This document shows, one piece after another, positions 32,759 to 45,012 of a DNA stretch of 64,000 bases. The position numbers and the translations under genes were made by a program. Positions within the stretch are counted from its first letter, which is position 1. Each line of letters begins with the position of its first letter. Source of the DNA: Gentiana macrophylla. Its lineage: Eukaryota; Streptophyta; Magnoliopsida; Gentianales; Gentianaceae. Location: the NCBI GenBank assembly GCA_026214975.1, contig JAOBSW010000975.1, positions 1 through 64,000 on the forward strand. The letters run 5' to 3'. The notes below the pieces were generated by a model that did not search any database, was not told the DNA's origin, and worked only from the letters and a program-made list of their open reading frames with translations.

Positions 32759-33454
32759 CTACTTTTGCCTGTTAACTTCTATACCCCCATTTGAGATTTT
32801 GTGGCCAAGAACTATGCCCTCATCTACCATGAAATGGCATTTTTCCCAATTAAGCACTAAGTTCTTTTCCACGCATCTGGATAACACTTGACCAAGATTG
32901 TCAAGGCAATCATCAAAAGACTGACCAAAAACCGAAAAATCGTCCATAAAGATCTCCATACACTTTTCTACGAGCCCGTCAAAGATAGCCAGCATACATC
33001 TCTGAAATGTTGCCAGGGCATTGCAGAGACCAAATGGCATTCGCCTATAAGCGAATGTACCATAAGGGCAGGTGAAAGTGGTTTTCTCTTGGTCAGCTGG
33101 ATCAATGGGTATCTGGAAATATCCTGAATATCCATCTAGGAAGCAGTAGAATGCGTGCCCCGCCAGACGCTCAAGCATCTGGTCAATGAATGGAAGGGGA
33201 AAGTGATCTTTCATGGTTACCTCATTGAGCTTTCGATAATCGATGCAGACTCTGTAACCAGTGACAAGTCTCAATGCTATTTCCTCTCCCTTCTCATTCT
33301 TCTCAATCGTAATTCCACCCTTCTTGGGAACTACTTGAGTTGGGGAAACCCATTCACTATCAGCGATGGCATAGATGATTCCCATGTCCAGAAGCTTGAT
33401 GATTTCCTTTTTAACGACTTCTTGCATATGAGGTTGAGCCTCCTCCTGGGTCAT
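32759..33454 (-). pseudogene. Reverse transcriptase of B
   Basis: 231 open codons: SEWVSPTQVVPKKGG, RVCIDYRKLNEVT, HFPLPFIDQML, FLDGYSGYFQIPID, FTCPYGTFAYRRMPFGLCNA, and the intact catalytic motif FMDDFSVFG. The start overlaps the stop of the upstream protease frame by ATGA, a one-base shift relative to A. All core RT motifs are present, so this is the closest to a functional RT in the window. Confidence 0.85.
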
Positions 33455-34768
33455 CTAACACATTTCGCACCCTCATTAGTCTTGATCTTATGCATACAGA
33501 TGTCAGGAAATATCCCTCTGATATCCCCTACTTGCCATCCAAAGGCTTTTTCATTTCGTTTCAAGACGTTGATCAATTTCATCTCTTCTAGTCGAGATAG
33601 CTTGGCGGATATGATTAACGGAAGCTTGTCGCCTTCTCTTAAAAATACATACTTTAGATGTTTGGGAAACGGCTTCAGAACCAAATCAGCAGGGGGGTCT
33701 TCCAAACTTGACTTAAGATCTCCACCTTTCAACTCAACATCACTGAGCTTACTCGGTGGTCCCACCGCCTCAACTTCTCCTCTCAACAGTTCTTTCTCAA
33801 AATCAGCTGCTAATTGATCTAGATTGACCACACCATGAGTATTTAGATTATCGACCAATCGCTCATACTCAGCTTCTACAGCCATGACTTGCTTATCCAT
33901 ATAATCGGTGAAATCATCCGTCATATAATCAATGGAAAAGCCGGTTGGAGGGCCAGAGGGTACTTGAATGGACTTTAAGACATTGTAACTCACCTCTTGA
34001 TCACCAACCCGGATAGTCACTTGCCCACCATCACAATCGATGAGGGCTCTAGCTGTAGATAAGAAAGGTCTTCCAAGAATCAAGGGGACGTTCTCATCTT
34101 TCTCCACATCTAAAACATACCAATCGACTGGAAAGGTAAATCTATCAATCTCAACGTAACGCGTCTTTCGGGATCCTGAAGCTTTCTTAGAGGATCGATC
34201 CATGGAATTGTAAACTCATAGTAGTGGGTTCTAGAAGGCTTTGTAAACCGAAATTGTTTGCATCTGAGACATTGGCATAAGACTTATAGAGGCACCTAGA
34301 TCACACAAAGAATTAGGGAAGACTAGACCTCCCATTAACACTTGTAAGTACGAACTTGCCAGGGTCACCTCTTTTAATTGGTAAGTCTTCATAATTAATC
34401 ATGGAGCAATCCTCACCAATTTGCCTTTCCATGCCTGCTAACTTCTTTTTCGAAGACACAACATCCTTGATGAATTTTGTATACTTAGGCATCTCGACCA
34501 AGACATCAGATAATGGAAGATTTACCTGAGTATTTTTCAGAATGTTAAGAACCTTTTCATTCTTCTTATCTTCACTCAAAGGTATGTTTCTCTTCCGTGG
34601 TGGAAATGGAAGCTTTTTCAGATCATTCTCAGAAAAGACTTTCTTTGAAGATGCATTGATAGCTTTGTCTTCCAGATCCTTCCACCTAACGGCTTTTTCA
34701 ATCTTTTTTATGAGTCGGGGATCGCCCCGACTTCCACTTGTATCTTCACTCCTCAGGGGACCAACCAC
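33451..34768 (-). pseudogene. Gag-pro linker and aspartic protease of B
   Basis: Linker frame 34313-34768 (VRWKDLEDKAINASSKKVF, VNLPLSDVLVEMPKYTKFI), then the active site CDLGASISLMPMS (about 34290-34310 and on, frameshifted), then the frame 33451-34203 with VPLILGRPFLSTARALIDC and the acidic MTDDFTDYMDKQ segment. Same order as A. Breaks lie around the active site. Confidence 0.75.
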
Positions 34769-35529
34769 CGAGGACTTCCAACTTTTTCACCTCTCGGGGA
34801 TCACCACTGAGTATTCTCTTTGGCAAAGGGAGTGTAGGTGCTCGGCTTCCCTCCCGCCTTATCAATGGCGGGAGGGGCTAGTGGTTTCCCTGGTGGGAAG
34901 GACCACTAACTTGAGTACCACTTCTTAAGTTCATTGCACTGGCCTACTCTCTACCGTATGGAATTGAAGGTACGAGGTCAGTACAAGGGCCTTTGTTCAA
35001 ATCGGCCTGAGCAACATGACCGCCTTTGGATTCTTTTCAAGAAAATCGGGTAGATGCCCTGGGGGTCTTGAAGCTAACTGCTCAGCCAGCTGTCCTATTT
35101 GCCTCTCAAGGTTCTTATTTGTACTCATAAGGAGCTGAATATTTTTGTTTTGCTCCTCTCTGAATGAGTTCCATTCATCCTTGAGGTCTCCTGAGCTTGA
35201 AGGGCCTTGGGAGTTTGGAAAATTTTGAGAGTATTGCTGGCTGGGCCGATTTTGAAAATTAGAATTAGAATTGGAGCTAGAAGGCCAATTCTGATTGAAC
35301 CTTTGAGTAGGATTGGAAGAATTTGTGTTTTGTTTCGACTAAAACCAGGGTTCTATTGAAATTTTGATTCAATTGAAATTCGAATTAGGATTGAAACCAG
35401 AAGATTGATTAAACCCATGGTTTTGAAAATTCTGCTGGCCAGAAACTGGATTAGACCTTTGGTTGTTCTGGCCATAGAACACATTCACTTCAGCATTCTG
35501 TCCGTTCACAGGATAGAATTTAGATGTGT
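34769..35529 (-). pseudogene. gag: gag of B, C-terminal part (after insertion F)
   Basis: Asparagine/glutamine/phenylalanine-rich low-complexity sequence following the zinc knuckle, with several frameshifts, colinear with 5790-6600 of A. It is separated from the rest of gag by element F. Confidence 0.65.
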
Positions 35530-35534
35530 GCCCC
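35530..35534. repeat. Target-site duplication GCCCC of element F (partner 45008-45012)
   Basis: GCCCC precedes TGACAGACC and follows CTCATCA at 45008-45012. The site lies within the zinc-knuckle codons of B gag. Confidence 0.88.
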
Positions 35535-37896
35535 TGACAGACCTAAACCTAACCTTGGAAACGGCGCGCGTAAAGTCGACGGACATTACCTAGGCTATAC
35601 AGATCCTAACCGGCAGTGTACCGGGTCAAATTGTAGTGCTAGTCTGGTGAGTCAGGTCGTATTCCTCAGGGAAAACATGGTAATTCTTTTAAGTGGGGTT
35701 AAACACCAAGAAGCTATTATTAACTCGATCTAAGTCGCAGGTTTATCATTTTCCTCGGGTTAGATTATGTTAGATCGATTAGATTAGTTAGTAATGTTAG
35801 AGTTAGATGTTAGTAAAGCAAAAAAATAAAACAAATAAATACTAATATAATATATAGATATATTTTTGGATCTAGCCAAGAATACTTTCTTGAATCAATA
35901 TCTTTTAGTAGAAATAAATGAGGCAGATCTTCCTTTATTCAAGGTGTAAATTATGTATGAATCGGTGTACTCTAAACTAGACAACTCCTCCTCACACAAG
36001 CGTATGAAATTGTCATATGTCCATTGCATCATCCAAGGTCCACAAGCTATTACGGTTTTTACGAGCAGTCCCGAGTACAAATCTACCTTTAGATAAAAGG
36101 AGTCTCCGTTCGTCAAGCGGTCAATTTTATTTAAAAGGCTCCGGTTGTCAAAGCCGGACGATTCAACTTTCGGTTTAAGTTTCAATTAAAGCGATGATTT
36201 AACATTATTACGATCTCGAGTACAAATGTCAATAAAATTTATCTTTCCCAAGACAAATCTGCCCCCGGGTAGGAAACTGGGTTCCGTTGTCACGTTTTCA
36301 CTCGGCCAATTTTACCCTCCGGTCTTTCAATTTTAACGTTTCATTAAGCGCGAGAAAGAAAGAGATTCATCATAATTGATTTTAATCATTATTACGAGTC
36401 GATCATTCATTTTACCAAAAGATTAACTAATTCAGATTCATATCTTGGCTAGATATATTTTTAGTTTAATATCATATATAAATAGAAATAGAAATAATAA
36501 ACATAACAATTTTAGAATATATTACCGGTGATGACTATCGAATCGGGGTCGTTTCCACCGGATCTAACATGCCAAAGCTTCGAAATCAACAATCTTCGAT
36601 AATTATTCCGCCATTACAACGATACTATAACCATTTTATTTATATATGTGAAAAACATATATACATATATACGTAGACATATATATGTATATACGGGCCC
36701 CGAAAAGAAAATAAAAAGAGAAACGAGATGAAAAGATCTAGATCTAGATCTATATATATATAGATAGATCTATCACATATATATTCATATATAGAATATA
36801 TATATATACATGAAGGGTGTGTGTGTGTATATATATATATATATATCATATATATATATGATCTACAAAAAAAATAAAAAGAAGAAGAAGAGGATGGACG
36901 AGAACAGAGAAAGAGGAAAAGAAAAGAGGGGCAGCATTCTCTGTTTTCGAGGCTCTGTTTATATAGCAAAATGGGGAGGCGGATCGATCCGGATTGGTGC
37001 CGGATCGATCCGGTAGTGATCAATTCTAGATCCTTCTAAAACTTCTAAAATTCATATCTTGAGTTGTAGACCTCCAAAAATTATGATTCAAACGTCAAAA
37101 TTAAGCTCTCGGAAAATTCTTCAACTTTCATGAAGGACTCTTCTTCAGAAAACGCCTTTTTGATGAGTCATTTCATACTCCGAACGTTTTGCGACATTTT
37201 CCTTAATACAAATCAATTAGCCACTTGACCACCATTTGAGTTGTAGAAGTCCGATTGACTTGATTCAAAATCCATTGGAAATCTTTCTTGAAGATATACA
37301 ACTTTTATTAAGGGAACTTCTTCATAAAATGTCGTTTTGATGAGCCATTCGTATGTCGTGTCGTTTTCGGGATTTCTACTAATCCGAATTGATTAGTCAA
37401 TTGACCATAACTTGAGTTGTAGACCTTCAATTGACGTAATTCAAAGTGCGTTGGAAATCTTATGTGAAGATCTACAACTTTAATTAAGAAGACATCCCCT
37501 GAAAATGCCTCTAAGCTAGGTCAAATCTCCGTCGAAAATATGTAACGATTTAAGTACTTAAGAAAATTTGCTCCGTTGAACTTATAAACTTGTGGCACCT
37601 TCTTCTAACCTTAACATACCTCCTTTAAGGCTCAAAACATGTCGTTACGTGGAATCTTGGTCAATATATAATCCTGCAATGAACCACCAAAATACCAAAC
37701 GTAAATCCGACACGACACTCCGGTTACTAAAACGATACAAAAACTAATAAAAATACGATAATTTATATAATAACTACTACTTATACATTTGAATAAAACT
37801 TAGTAATTTTGACTTGATTTGATACAATAATGTTCAAAATGGTATCAGAAATGGGGCGAAATGTCATAAAAACGATCATAAATTTATCTCTCATCA
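35535..37896 (-). repeat. 3' LTR of element F
   Basis: 2362 bp. On the minus strand it begins TGATGAGAGATAAATTT and ends GGTTTAGGTCTGTCA. TATATAAA lies at 36958-36965 (minus), with palindromes GGATCGATCC (36981-36990) and CCGGATCGATCCGG (37000-37013) just upstream. Three degenerate repeats of about 175 bp, each starting GAGTTGTAGA (about 37057, 37237, 37410), lie further upstream. A TA-rich microsatellite lies at about 36820-36860. Confidence 0.9.
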
Positions 37897-37930
37897 CAAC
37901 CCCCTACTTAGCTTTTGGTCGTCCTCGATC
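37897..37930 (-). other. Terminal polypurine tract of F
   Basis: On the minus strand, GAGGACGACCAAAAGCTAAG then TAGGGGGTTG, directly before the LTR start TGATGAGAG. Confidence 0.85.
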
Positions 37931-38399
37931 AAAACAAGCGATAAAACAAAATGAATAAGAGATAAATTCATGAAGATAGAAGGTATAAGGAACAACCAGA
38001 TAATACAACCTTTAGAATTATAACCAGGCTTTAACCTCAATATAAATGTATAACAGAGTGTGTGTGTGACAAGCCTTTTCAATTTCCACTATCCTCTGTT
38101 GAATAATTCAAGCAAACTAACAAATATCCATTCAGACAGTCCTAATGACTTTCATAGGTATAGTAGTAATAGTTCCACACAAAGTTCTCCCGTGTACTTA
38201 TTAGGATAATCCCTAAAGCATATCATTCAGTTTATACTGGGGATGGTCAGAAGATAACTAAATTTTTCAACCACATTCTATTTTTTTCATAGAATACTAA
38301 CATATCCGAACTCATTGCCAAAATCGACTATCTTGCAAGCGTCATGAGGTGAGATCGAATACATTAATACCTATCTAATTTTTTTTTTTTTTTTTTTTC

Positions 38400-39012
38400 C
38401 ACATGTGTAGCATATGCCCTCATTCCCAGCAATAGGACGTTTCGTGATAACACCCTAGCTGGACTACTATCATCGGGCAGTCGGGAGCTTTTAAACCTCA
38501 TAGTGATATAGGACGTTTCGTGATAACGCCCTACTGCACTCAAATCATTGGTAGCTACAACCGACATATAGATAATTCATCTTTATTTTAATTCCACTTA
38601 ACTTATATCCTTTCTATCACATTCAAACCTTCAGATATTCACAGTACACGTTCAAAAGTTAGGTACTAAGTTACTGTTATTATCTAGAATAACCACTAGG
38701 ATACTAAATGGATACAGTTTAAAATTTTCCGCTTCAATATCAAAGGCTTTACGTGAAGGAATTCATGTTACACAAATATATTTGGAATTACAATGCACTT
38801 ACGGTTCACGTTGGTTATACACATCCAAATTGATCATTATATCTTCAAATCCATGAAATATATACCTTATACAGTTTATTTAATCAACTAAATAATGTTT
38901 GAAAAAAATCGAAAACTAAGAGATTTATTGATACAAAATAAACATTAATTCCATTGCTAGACCAACGACTCCACTCCCCACTTACGAACTTACATTGTCC
39001 CCAATGTAAAGT
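38400..39012 (-). ncRNA. Paired-hairpin module and internal polypurine tract of F
   Basis: Hairpins at 38433-38457 and 38509-38533. The minus-strand arms are TAGGGTGTT/AACGTCCTA and TAGGGCGTT/AACGTCCTA, both with loop ATCACGA. The GAATGTGATA block lies upstream at about 38605-38630. The internal tract (GTAAGTGGGGAGTGG on minus) is at 38968-38985 with GGGGACAATGT beside it. A 22-base T run at 38380-38401 borders the module. Confidence 0.6.
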
Positions 39013-39562
39013 GAGTGTAAAAAAAGTTGTTGGGAAAGCAATGGTGCACTAAAACAAGTCAAAACAAATACTTGGATGATAAAAAAAGGGTGTGTGGGTG
39101 GGTCAAAGTTATGACCGTTGTGTGTGCAAATGAAATAAAAGTATGTGGAGTGTGACAGTGTAATGCAAAAGGGTAGATAAACACACCACATAAACTTTTA
39201 TTGATTTAAAACACACAATATTCCACAGTAGTTGAACTAATACATGTCACACATTATTTGAAATTTAAAACAGACTAGATCATGATATAAAATGTATGGC
39301 AAAGTATTAACTCTGAGTCTTTTATACCCAGATCCTCAAGGGTTATTTCAAATTGTTCTAACAACCTAAGTCCAAGAAATGACGCATTTGAATTTTTCTC
39401 TTTTTTTCTCCATCGGGATTTTCGGATAACCACCTAATCATTCCCTTTATAATGACATTCAAACATTCATCCTAAGACTTGGTGAAACAAAATGAAAATC
39501 AATCCGAAGTATTACCAAAGTATCATCCAAAGTATGAGTAATTATTATATTTAACATTTTTG

Positions 39563-39612
39563 CGGGCTGCCTCCCGGTAGCGCTTTTGGTTAACGTCGTT
39601 TGCTCGACCAAA
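39563..39612 (-). promoter_or_regulatory. AGGCA hairpin motif of F
   Basis: Minus-strand stem CGGG/CCCG with loop AGGCAG at 39563-39576, preceded by GAGCAAACGACGTTAACC and AAAAGCGC blocks. One copy, in line with the absence of the small ORF and ORF3. Confidence 0.7.
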
Positions 39613-39799
39613 ATGATAAGGATTAACTAATATAATATACTAAACAAAACGGGATACTTCTAACAATTACTCACAAAAGCACATAACAATTAAGCACATA
39701 ATCCACTAAAAATAAATGCTTAAGGAGTAAAAAAGAAGGATAGTACCCGTCATTGACTACATTTATAGTCTATAGCCAGACTTTATCGTGCTTCAGTTT

Positions 39800-40483
39800 T
39801 TAAGGCACTGGTGGTGGGTCATCCTCACGCACCACATCCTTCTTCAATACTGGTTTCCAACAGAGGTTAGACAATTTCCACCAATCCACACGATTCTTGA
39901 ACTTTTCCTTTGATTTTCGAGCTTTCGGTTTGCGAGCCTTCATATTATTGCTGAAGTCATCTTCTTCAATTACCTGCATGTTAGTACGATCCAAAACAAA
40001 AGAACACAAAGTGTCTACACAAGAACTAGATTCTAGTGTAGTGTGTGGATATTTCAATGAATTGTAAATGTTGAAGACAACGCTCTCATGATTAACTCCC
40101 AAACTAAACTCTCCCTTACAAACATCGATGAAAGGGATATTAATATTTAAGCACCGAAAAGTGTCAAGAAAATATGCATACTTATTATCCAACTTCATCT
40201 TTTTCATTTCATTTCTCGGGGAATGGGGGAGTAATTCAAGATCAGTAGGGTTAGAATGAATACCTCCCTTACCCTTGTTGTTAGATGAAGATGGTAAAGC
40301 TTCCTTGAATGATTGTGCCTTTTGAAGACATAGTGTGTCATCATTCAGTACCTTTTTCTTCAAAATATGCGATGGATGTGGTGATGCCCTTCCGGAGTTG
40401 AACCGATGTGAATTTAGGTTGAGCCGGATAAGGTTCGGTTTGAAATGGCCCTTTAGATTCCATATTCTTCTTATATTTACCAT
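39800..40483 (-). pseudogene. Linker fused to post-protease remnant in F
   Basis: 227 codons. FLDTFRCLNINIPFIDV resembles the segment that precedes the protease in Athila-like Gag-Pro. It is followed directly by CKGEFSLGVNHESVVFNIYN, which resembles the segment that follows the protease. The active site (D-L-G-A-S) between them is missing. A lysine-rich end (KARKPKARKSKEKFKNR) and a stop follow, with no RT. This marks an in-frame internal deletion of the protease core and the loss of pol. Confidence 0.6.
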
Positions 40484-42210
40484 CTAAATCATCATCTACT
40501 TCATTATTCCCGAATTTTTCTAATCCATTACTTCCACAGATCCTTCCACTTACAGTAATAACAAACATTTACCCCACTCGGATTTATTTCGATATTACTT
40601 GGCAATCCTTCCGAGGGTTTCTTGTTTTACGTTCTACTTCTCTACTCAAATGATATTCCAAATTCCGTAATGAAGCTTCTACAATTCTCATTACGGTATC
40701 ATGTCCACTTATAGATGTTTTCAACGTACTCATATCCTTAGTATTTGTACTATAGAAGTCATCATGGTTTCCATATTTTGAGCTTGAGTTGACATCATAC
40801 CCATCAGATTTTCGATTAATTTCTCCCATTTATCAACTCGGCCAGGTTGAGTTGAACTTTGGGTCTTGGTATGCTTTGAGTGGTATGTTGTGGATACGAT
40901 TTAGGTAATGATTGTAGATTTCGATTCGAGGTATCTCCTTGATAACCTTGATATGGATTCTTATATTGAGCTGGATCTGGTGGTTGTCCTTGCTTACTAG
41001 GGTTTTGGACCAACGAAAAGTAGGGTGATCTCTTCTAAAAGCATTAAGCGAGTTTGAATATGCATTGTTCAAATTCCTATGCTGTAAAAAACTCACCTTT
41101 TCCCTTGAATATCTTTTGGTTCTTCCATCCCTAATGACACATTATCATGACTTGAGTATTCATTCGATATGACATTTTCTGAGTTTATCGTTTTACTGGC
41201 TAATAAGCCGTCAAATTTCCTACTCAAATTCTCCAAGTGTGCTAGGACTTCTGTATTCGATGTACATTCTCCTGCAAAGGCTACTTTTCTTGTGCTAGAA
41301 CCGGTTTCCCACATACGATTATTTTTGGAAATCTTTTCTATAGCATCGTAAACTATTTGGGCTTCACTCATCATTAACGAACCACCACATGCATGATCTA
41401 CATCTGCACGTGAGTCTTTCCTTAATTTACGACAGAAAAGTTGGATTTGCATATCTAAGGAATAACCATGATCGGGACAAGCTCTTAATAACTTTTTAAA
41501 CCTTTCCCAAGCATTCTCAAACGTTTCTTCAGATCCTTGTCTAAAGTTGGCAATTTCGACTATTAATTCCAATTTTCTACCAGGAGTAAAATATTGCTTT
41601 AAGAACTCGGATTGAATCTCCTCCCAACTAGTCAATGAATGATGTGGAAGTGACAAAAACCAATCTCGTGCTCTTCCTTTTAAAGAAAAAGGAAACATAG
41701 ACATCCTCGTTAATTCCCGATGAGCACCATGACTTTTGGCTGTATTACACAATTCTTCGAAAAGATAGAGATGATGATGTGGATCCTCATCATCTTCTCC
41801 TAGAAATTGGGCTCTTGTGTCAATTAAACCAAAAAGATGAGATTTTATTTGAAATTATTTGCTCCTTTATTGGGTAAGCGAATTGGATTATTAATCTGGT
41901 ACCTTCTTACGGTCCGATCACATATAGGTCTCGGGTTAAATTTGGTTTCGATTATTACGATTATGCTTATTCCGATTCGATTATTTCTATTATTCGATTC
42001 ATTTATTAGGTTGAGGTAAATTCTGATTAAGGTTTTGGCCATACCTTTGAGCATGAGCAATCCCTTGTTCAGGTGTTTTACCAACGGTTTCGACCATTTT
42101 CTTAACTCGATTTGACAATTCTTGTGGAATAGAAAATATCGAATAGAAAATAACACAAAATCGATAAAAAAACCACATTTTTTTTTCTCCTCGGTAATTA
42201 CCGAATCCAC
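40484..42210 (-). pseudogene. gag: gag of F (broken)
   Basis: The best frame is 41093-41752 (219 codons) with the retrotransposon gag core: MSMFPFSLKGRARDWFLSLP, WEEIQSEFLKQYFTPGRKLE, FRQGSEETFENAWERFKKLL and CPDHGYSLDMQIQLFCRKL. Upstream pieces (41845-42210) and downstream pieces (40816-41096, NAFRRDHPTFRWSK, proline/glutamine-rich) are shifted. I see no CCHC zinc knuckle between the core and the proline-rich part. F gag differs clearly from A/B gag in sequence. Confidence 0.72.
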
Positions 42211-42593
42211 TCGATATTTACCGAGTAGTTTTTTTTTTTTTTTTTTTTTTTCTCTCTCTCGGTAATTACCGAAGCCACTCGGTATTTATCGAGTATTTTT
42301 ATAAAAAAATTGATATCTTACCAAATAGGTAGGTACCAATGAAAATAAAAATACAAATGAGATTGAGAAATGTATTGACTTATCCTCGGCTGTTATGACC
42401 ACGTTTACTTTCTACTATCGAAAATAGAAAATAACTCGAATTTGGTAGAAGAAGAAAATTGGTAACTAAAAGAAGGTAGATACCAACGGAAAATAAAAAT
42501 AGAAATGTGATAAGAAGAGTGTTGACTTATCTCGAGAATTTTGAGCTAATACAAGTAGTAACCCTAGACACAAAGAAAGAAATTAGCGACGTT
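42211..42593 (-). other. Leader of F with its own palindrome
   Basis: TCGGTAATTACCGA is perfect at 42259-42272 and also at 42191-42204 just past the gag start region. Each has a related CTCGATATTTACCGAG/CTCGGTATTTATCGAG neighbour. There are two T runs. This palindrome differs from the one in the F LTR. Confidence 0.6.
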
Positions 42594-42611
42594 TTCCCGG
42601 CAACGGCGCCA
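42594..42611 (-). other. Primer-binding site of F, tRNA-Asp type
   Basis: TTCCCGGCAACGGCGCCA on the plus strand; one mismatch to the tRNA-Asp 3' end. Confidence 0.88.
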
Positions 42612-42617
42612 AAATCT

Positions 42618-43886
42618 TGACAGACCTAAACCTAACCTTGGAAACGGCGCGAGAAAGGCGACGGACATTACCTAGGCTATCAGATCCTAACGGCGAGTGT
42701 GCCGGGTCAAATTGTAGTGCTAGTGCGGTGAGTCGGTCGTATTCCTCGGGAAAACATGGTAATTCTTTTAAGTGGGGTTAAACACCAGAAGCTATTATTA
42801 ACTCGATCTAAGTCGCGAGGTTTATCATTTTCCTCGGGTTAGATTATGTTAGATTAGTTAGATTAGTTAGTAATGTTAGAGTTAGATGTTAGTAAAGCAG
42901 AAAATAAAACAAATAAATACTAATATAATATATATATATTTTTGGATCTAGCCAAGAATACTTTCTTGAATCAATATCTTTTAGTAGAAATAAATGAGGC
43001 AGATCTTCCTTTATTCAAGGTGTAAATTATGTATGAATCGGTGTACTCTAAACTAGACAACTCCTCCTCACACAAGCGTATGAAATTGTCATATGTCCAT
43101 TGCATCGAGTCCAAGGTCCACAAGCTATTACGGTTTTTACGAGCAGGTCCAGTACAAATCTACCTTTAGATAAAAGGAGTCATTCCGTTCGTCAAGCGGT
43201 CAATTTTATTTAAAAGGCTCCGGTTGTCAAAGCCGGACGATTCAACTTTCGGTTTAAGTTTCAATTAAGCGATGATTTAACATTATTACGATCTCGAAAG
43301 TACAAATGTCAATAAAATTTATCTTTCCCAAGACAAATCGCCCCGGGTAGGAAAGCGGGTTCCGTTGTCACGTTTTCACTCGGCCAATTTTACCCTCCGG
43401 TCTTTCAATTTTAACGTTTCATTAAGCGCGAGAAAGAAAGAGATTCATCATAATTGATTTTAATCATTATTACGAGTCGATCATTCATTTTACCAAAAGA
43501 TTAACTAATTGATTCATATCTTGGCTAGATATATTTTTAGTTTAATATCATATATAAATAGAAATAGAAATAATAAACATAACAATTTTAGAATATATTA
43601 CGGTGATGACTATCGAATCGGGATCGTTTCCACGGATCTAACATGCCAAAGCTTGAAATCAACAATCTTCGATAATTATTCCGCCATTACAACGATACTA
43701 TAACCATTTTATTTATATATGTGAAAAACATATATACATATATACGTAGACATATATATGTATATACGGGCCCGAAAAGAAAATAAAAAGAGAAGCGAGA
43801 TGAAAAGATCTAGATCTAGATCTATATATATATAGATAGATCTGTCACATATATATTCATATATAGAATATATATATATACATGAA

Positions 43887-43949
<63 letters not shown>

Positions 43950-45007
43950 TATATGTATATATATATATGATCAAAAAAATAAAAAAAAAAAGAAAGAGCA
44001 GAGGGACGAGAACAGAGAAAGAGGAAAAGAAAAAAAGAGGGCAGCATTCTCTGTTTACGAGGCTCTGTTTATATAGCAAAATGGGGAGGCCGGATCGATC
44101 CGGATTGGTGCCGGATCGATCCGGTGGTGATCAATTCTAGATCCTTCTAAAACTTCTAAAATTCATATCTTGAGTTGTAGACCTCCAAAAATTATGATTC
44201 AAACGTCAAAATTAAGCTCTCGGAAAATTATTCAACTTTCATGAAGGACTCTTCTTGAAAACGCCTTTTTGATGAGTCATTTCATACTCCGAACGTTTTG
44301 CGACATTTTCCTTAATACAAATCAATTAGCCACTTGACCACCATTTGAGTTGTAGAAGTCCGATTGACTTGATTCAAAATTCATTGGAAATCTTTCTTGA
44401 AGATATACAACTTTTATTAAGGGAACTTCTTCATAAAATGTCGTTTTGATGAGCCATTCGTATGTCGTGTCGTTTTCGGGATTTCTACTAATCCGAATTG
44501 ATTAGTCAATTGACCATAACTTGAGTTGTAGACCTTCAATTGACGTAATTCAAAGTGCGTTGGAAATCTTATGTGAAGATCTACAACTTTCATTAAGAAG
44601 TCATCCCCTGAAAATGCCTCTAAGCTGGGTCAAATCTCCGTCGAAAATTTGTAATGATTTAAGTACTTAGGAAAATTTGCTCCGTTGAACTTATAAACTT
44701 GTGGCACCTTCTTCTAACCTTAACATACCTCCTTTAAGGCTCAAAACATGTCGTTACGTGGAATCTTGGTCAATATATAATCCTCGCAATGAACCACCAA
44801 AATACCAAAGCGTAAATCCGACCACGACACTCGGTTACTAAAACGATACAAAAACTAATAAAAATACGATAATTTATATAATAACTACTACTTATACATT
44901 TGAATAAAACTTAGTAATTTTGACTTGATTTGATACAATAATGTTCAAAATGGTATCAGAAATGGGGCGAAATGTCATAAAAACGATCATAAATTTATCT
45001 CTCATCA
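42618..45007 (-). repeat. 5' LTR of element F
   Basis: 2390 bp, partner of 35535-37896. Two perfect CCGGATCGATCCGG palindromes lie at 44090-44103 and 44111-44124. The TA microsatellite (43898-43970) is clearly longer than in the other LTR. The rest is nearly identical. Confidence 0.9.
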
Positions 45008-45012
45008 GCCCC

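Larger units (their letters stand above)
35535..45007 (-). mobile_element. Element F: gag-only, pol-deleted Athila-like retrotransposon
   Basis: 9473 bp, minus strand, LTRs 35535-37896 and 42618-45007, perfect GCCCC duplication. PBS 42594-42611 matches tRNA-Asp with one mismatch. The interior (4.7 kb) keeps a gag, a remnant of the post-protease segment, one AGGCA hairpin, the internal polypurine tract, the paired hairpins and the terminal tract. RT, RNase H and IN are absent. It resembles the described TR-GAG class (terminal repeats plus GAG) and must have moved in trans. Confidence 0.88.

Noticed and set aside
33155..33817. 220-codon plus-strand frame
   Set aside because: Antisense to the protease/RT region of B, whose minus-strand protein is clearly homologous to Gag-Pol.
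36640..37023. Frames rich in YIYIY (36640-37023, 43709-44140)
   Set aside because: Translations of the TA microsatellite in the F LTR.
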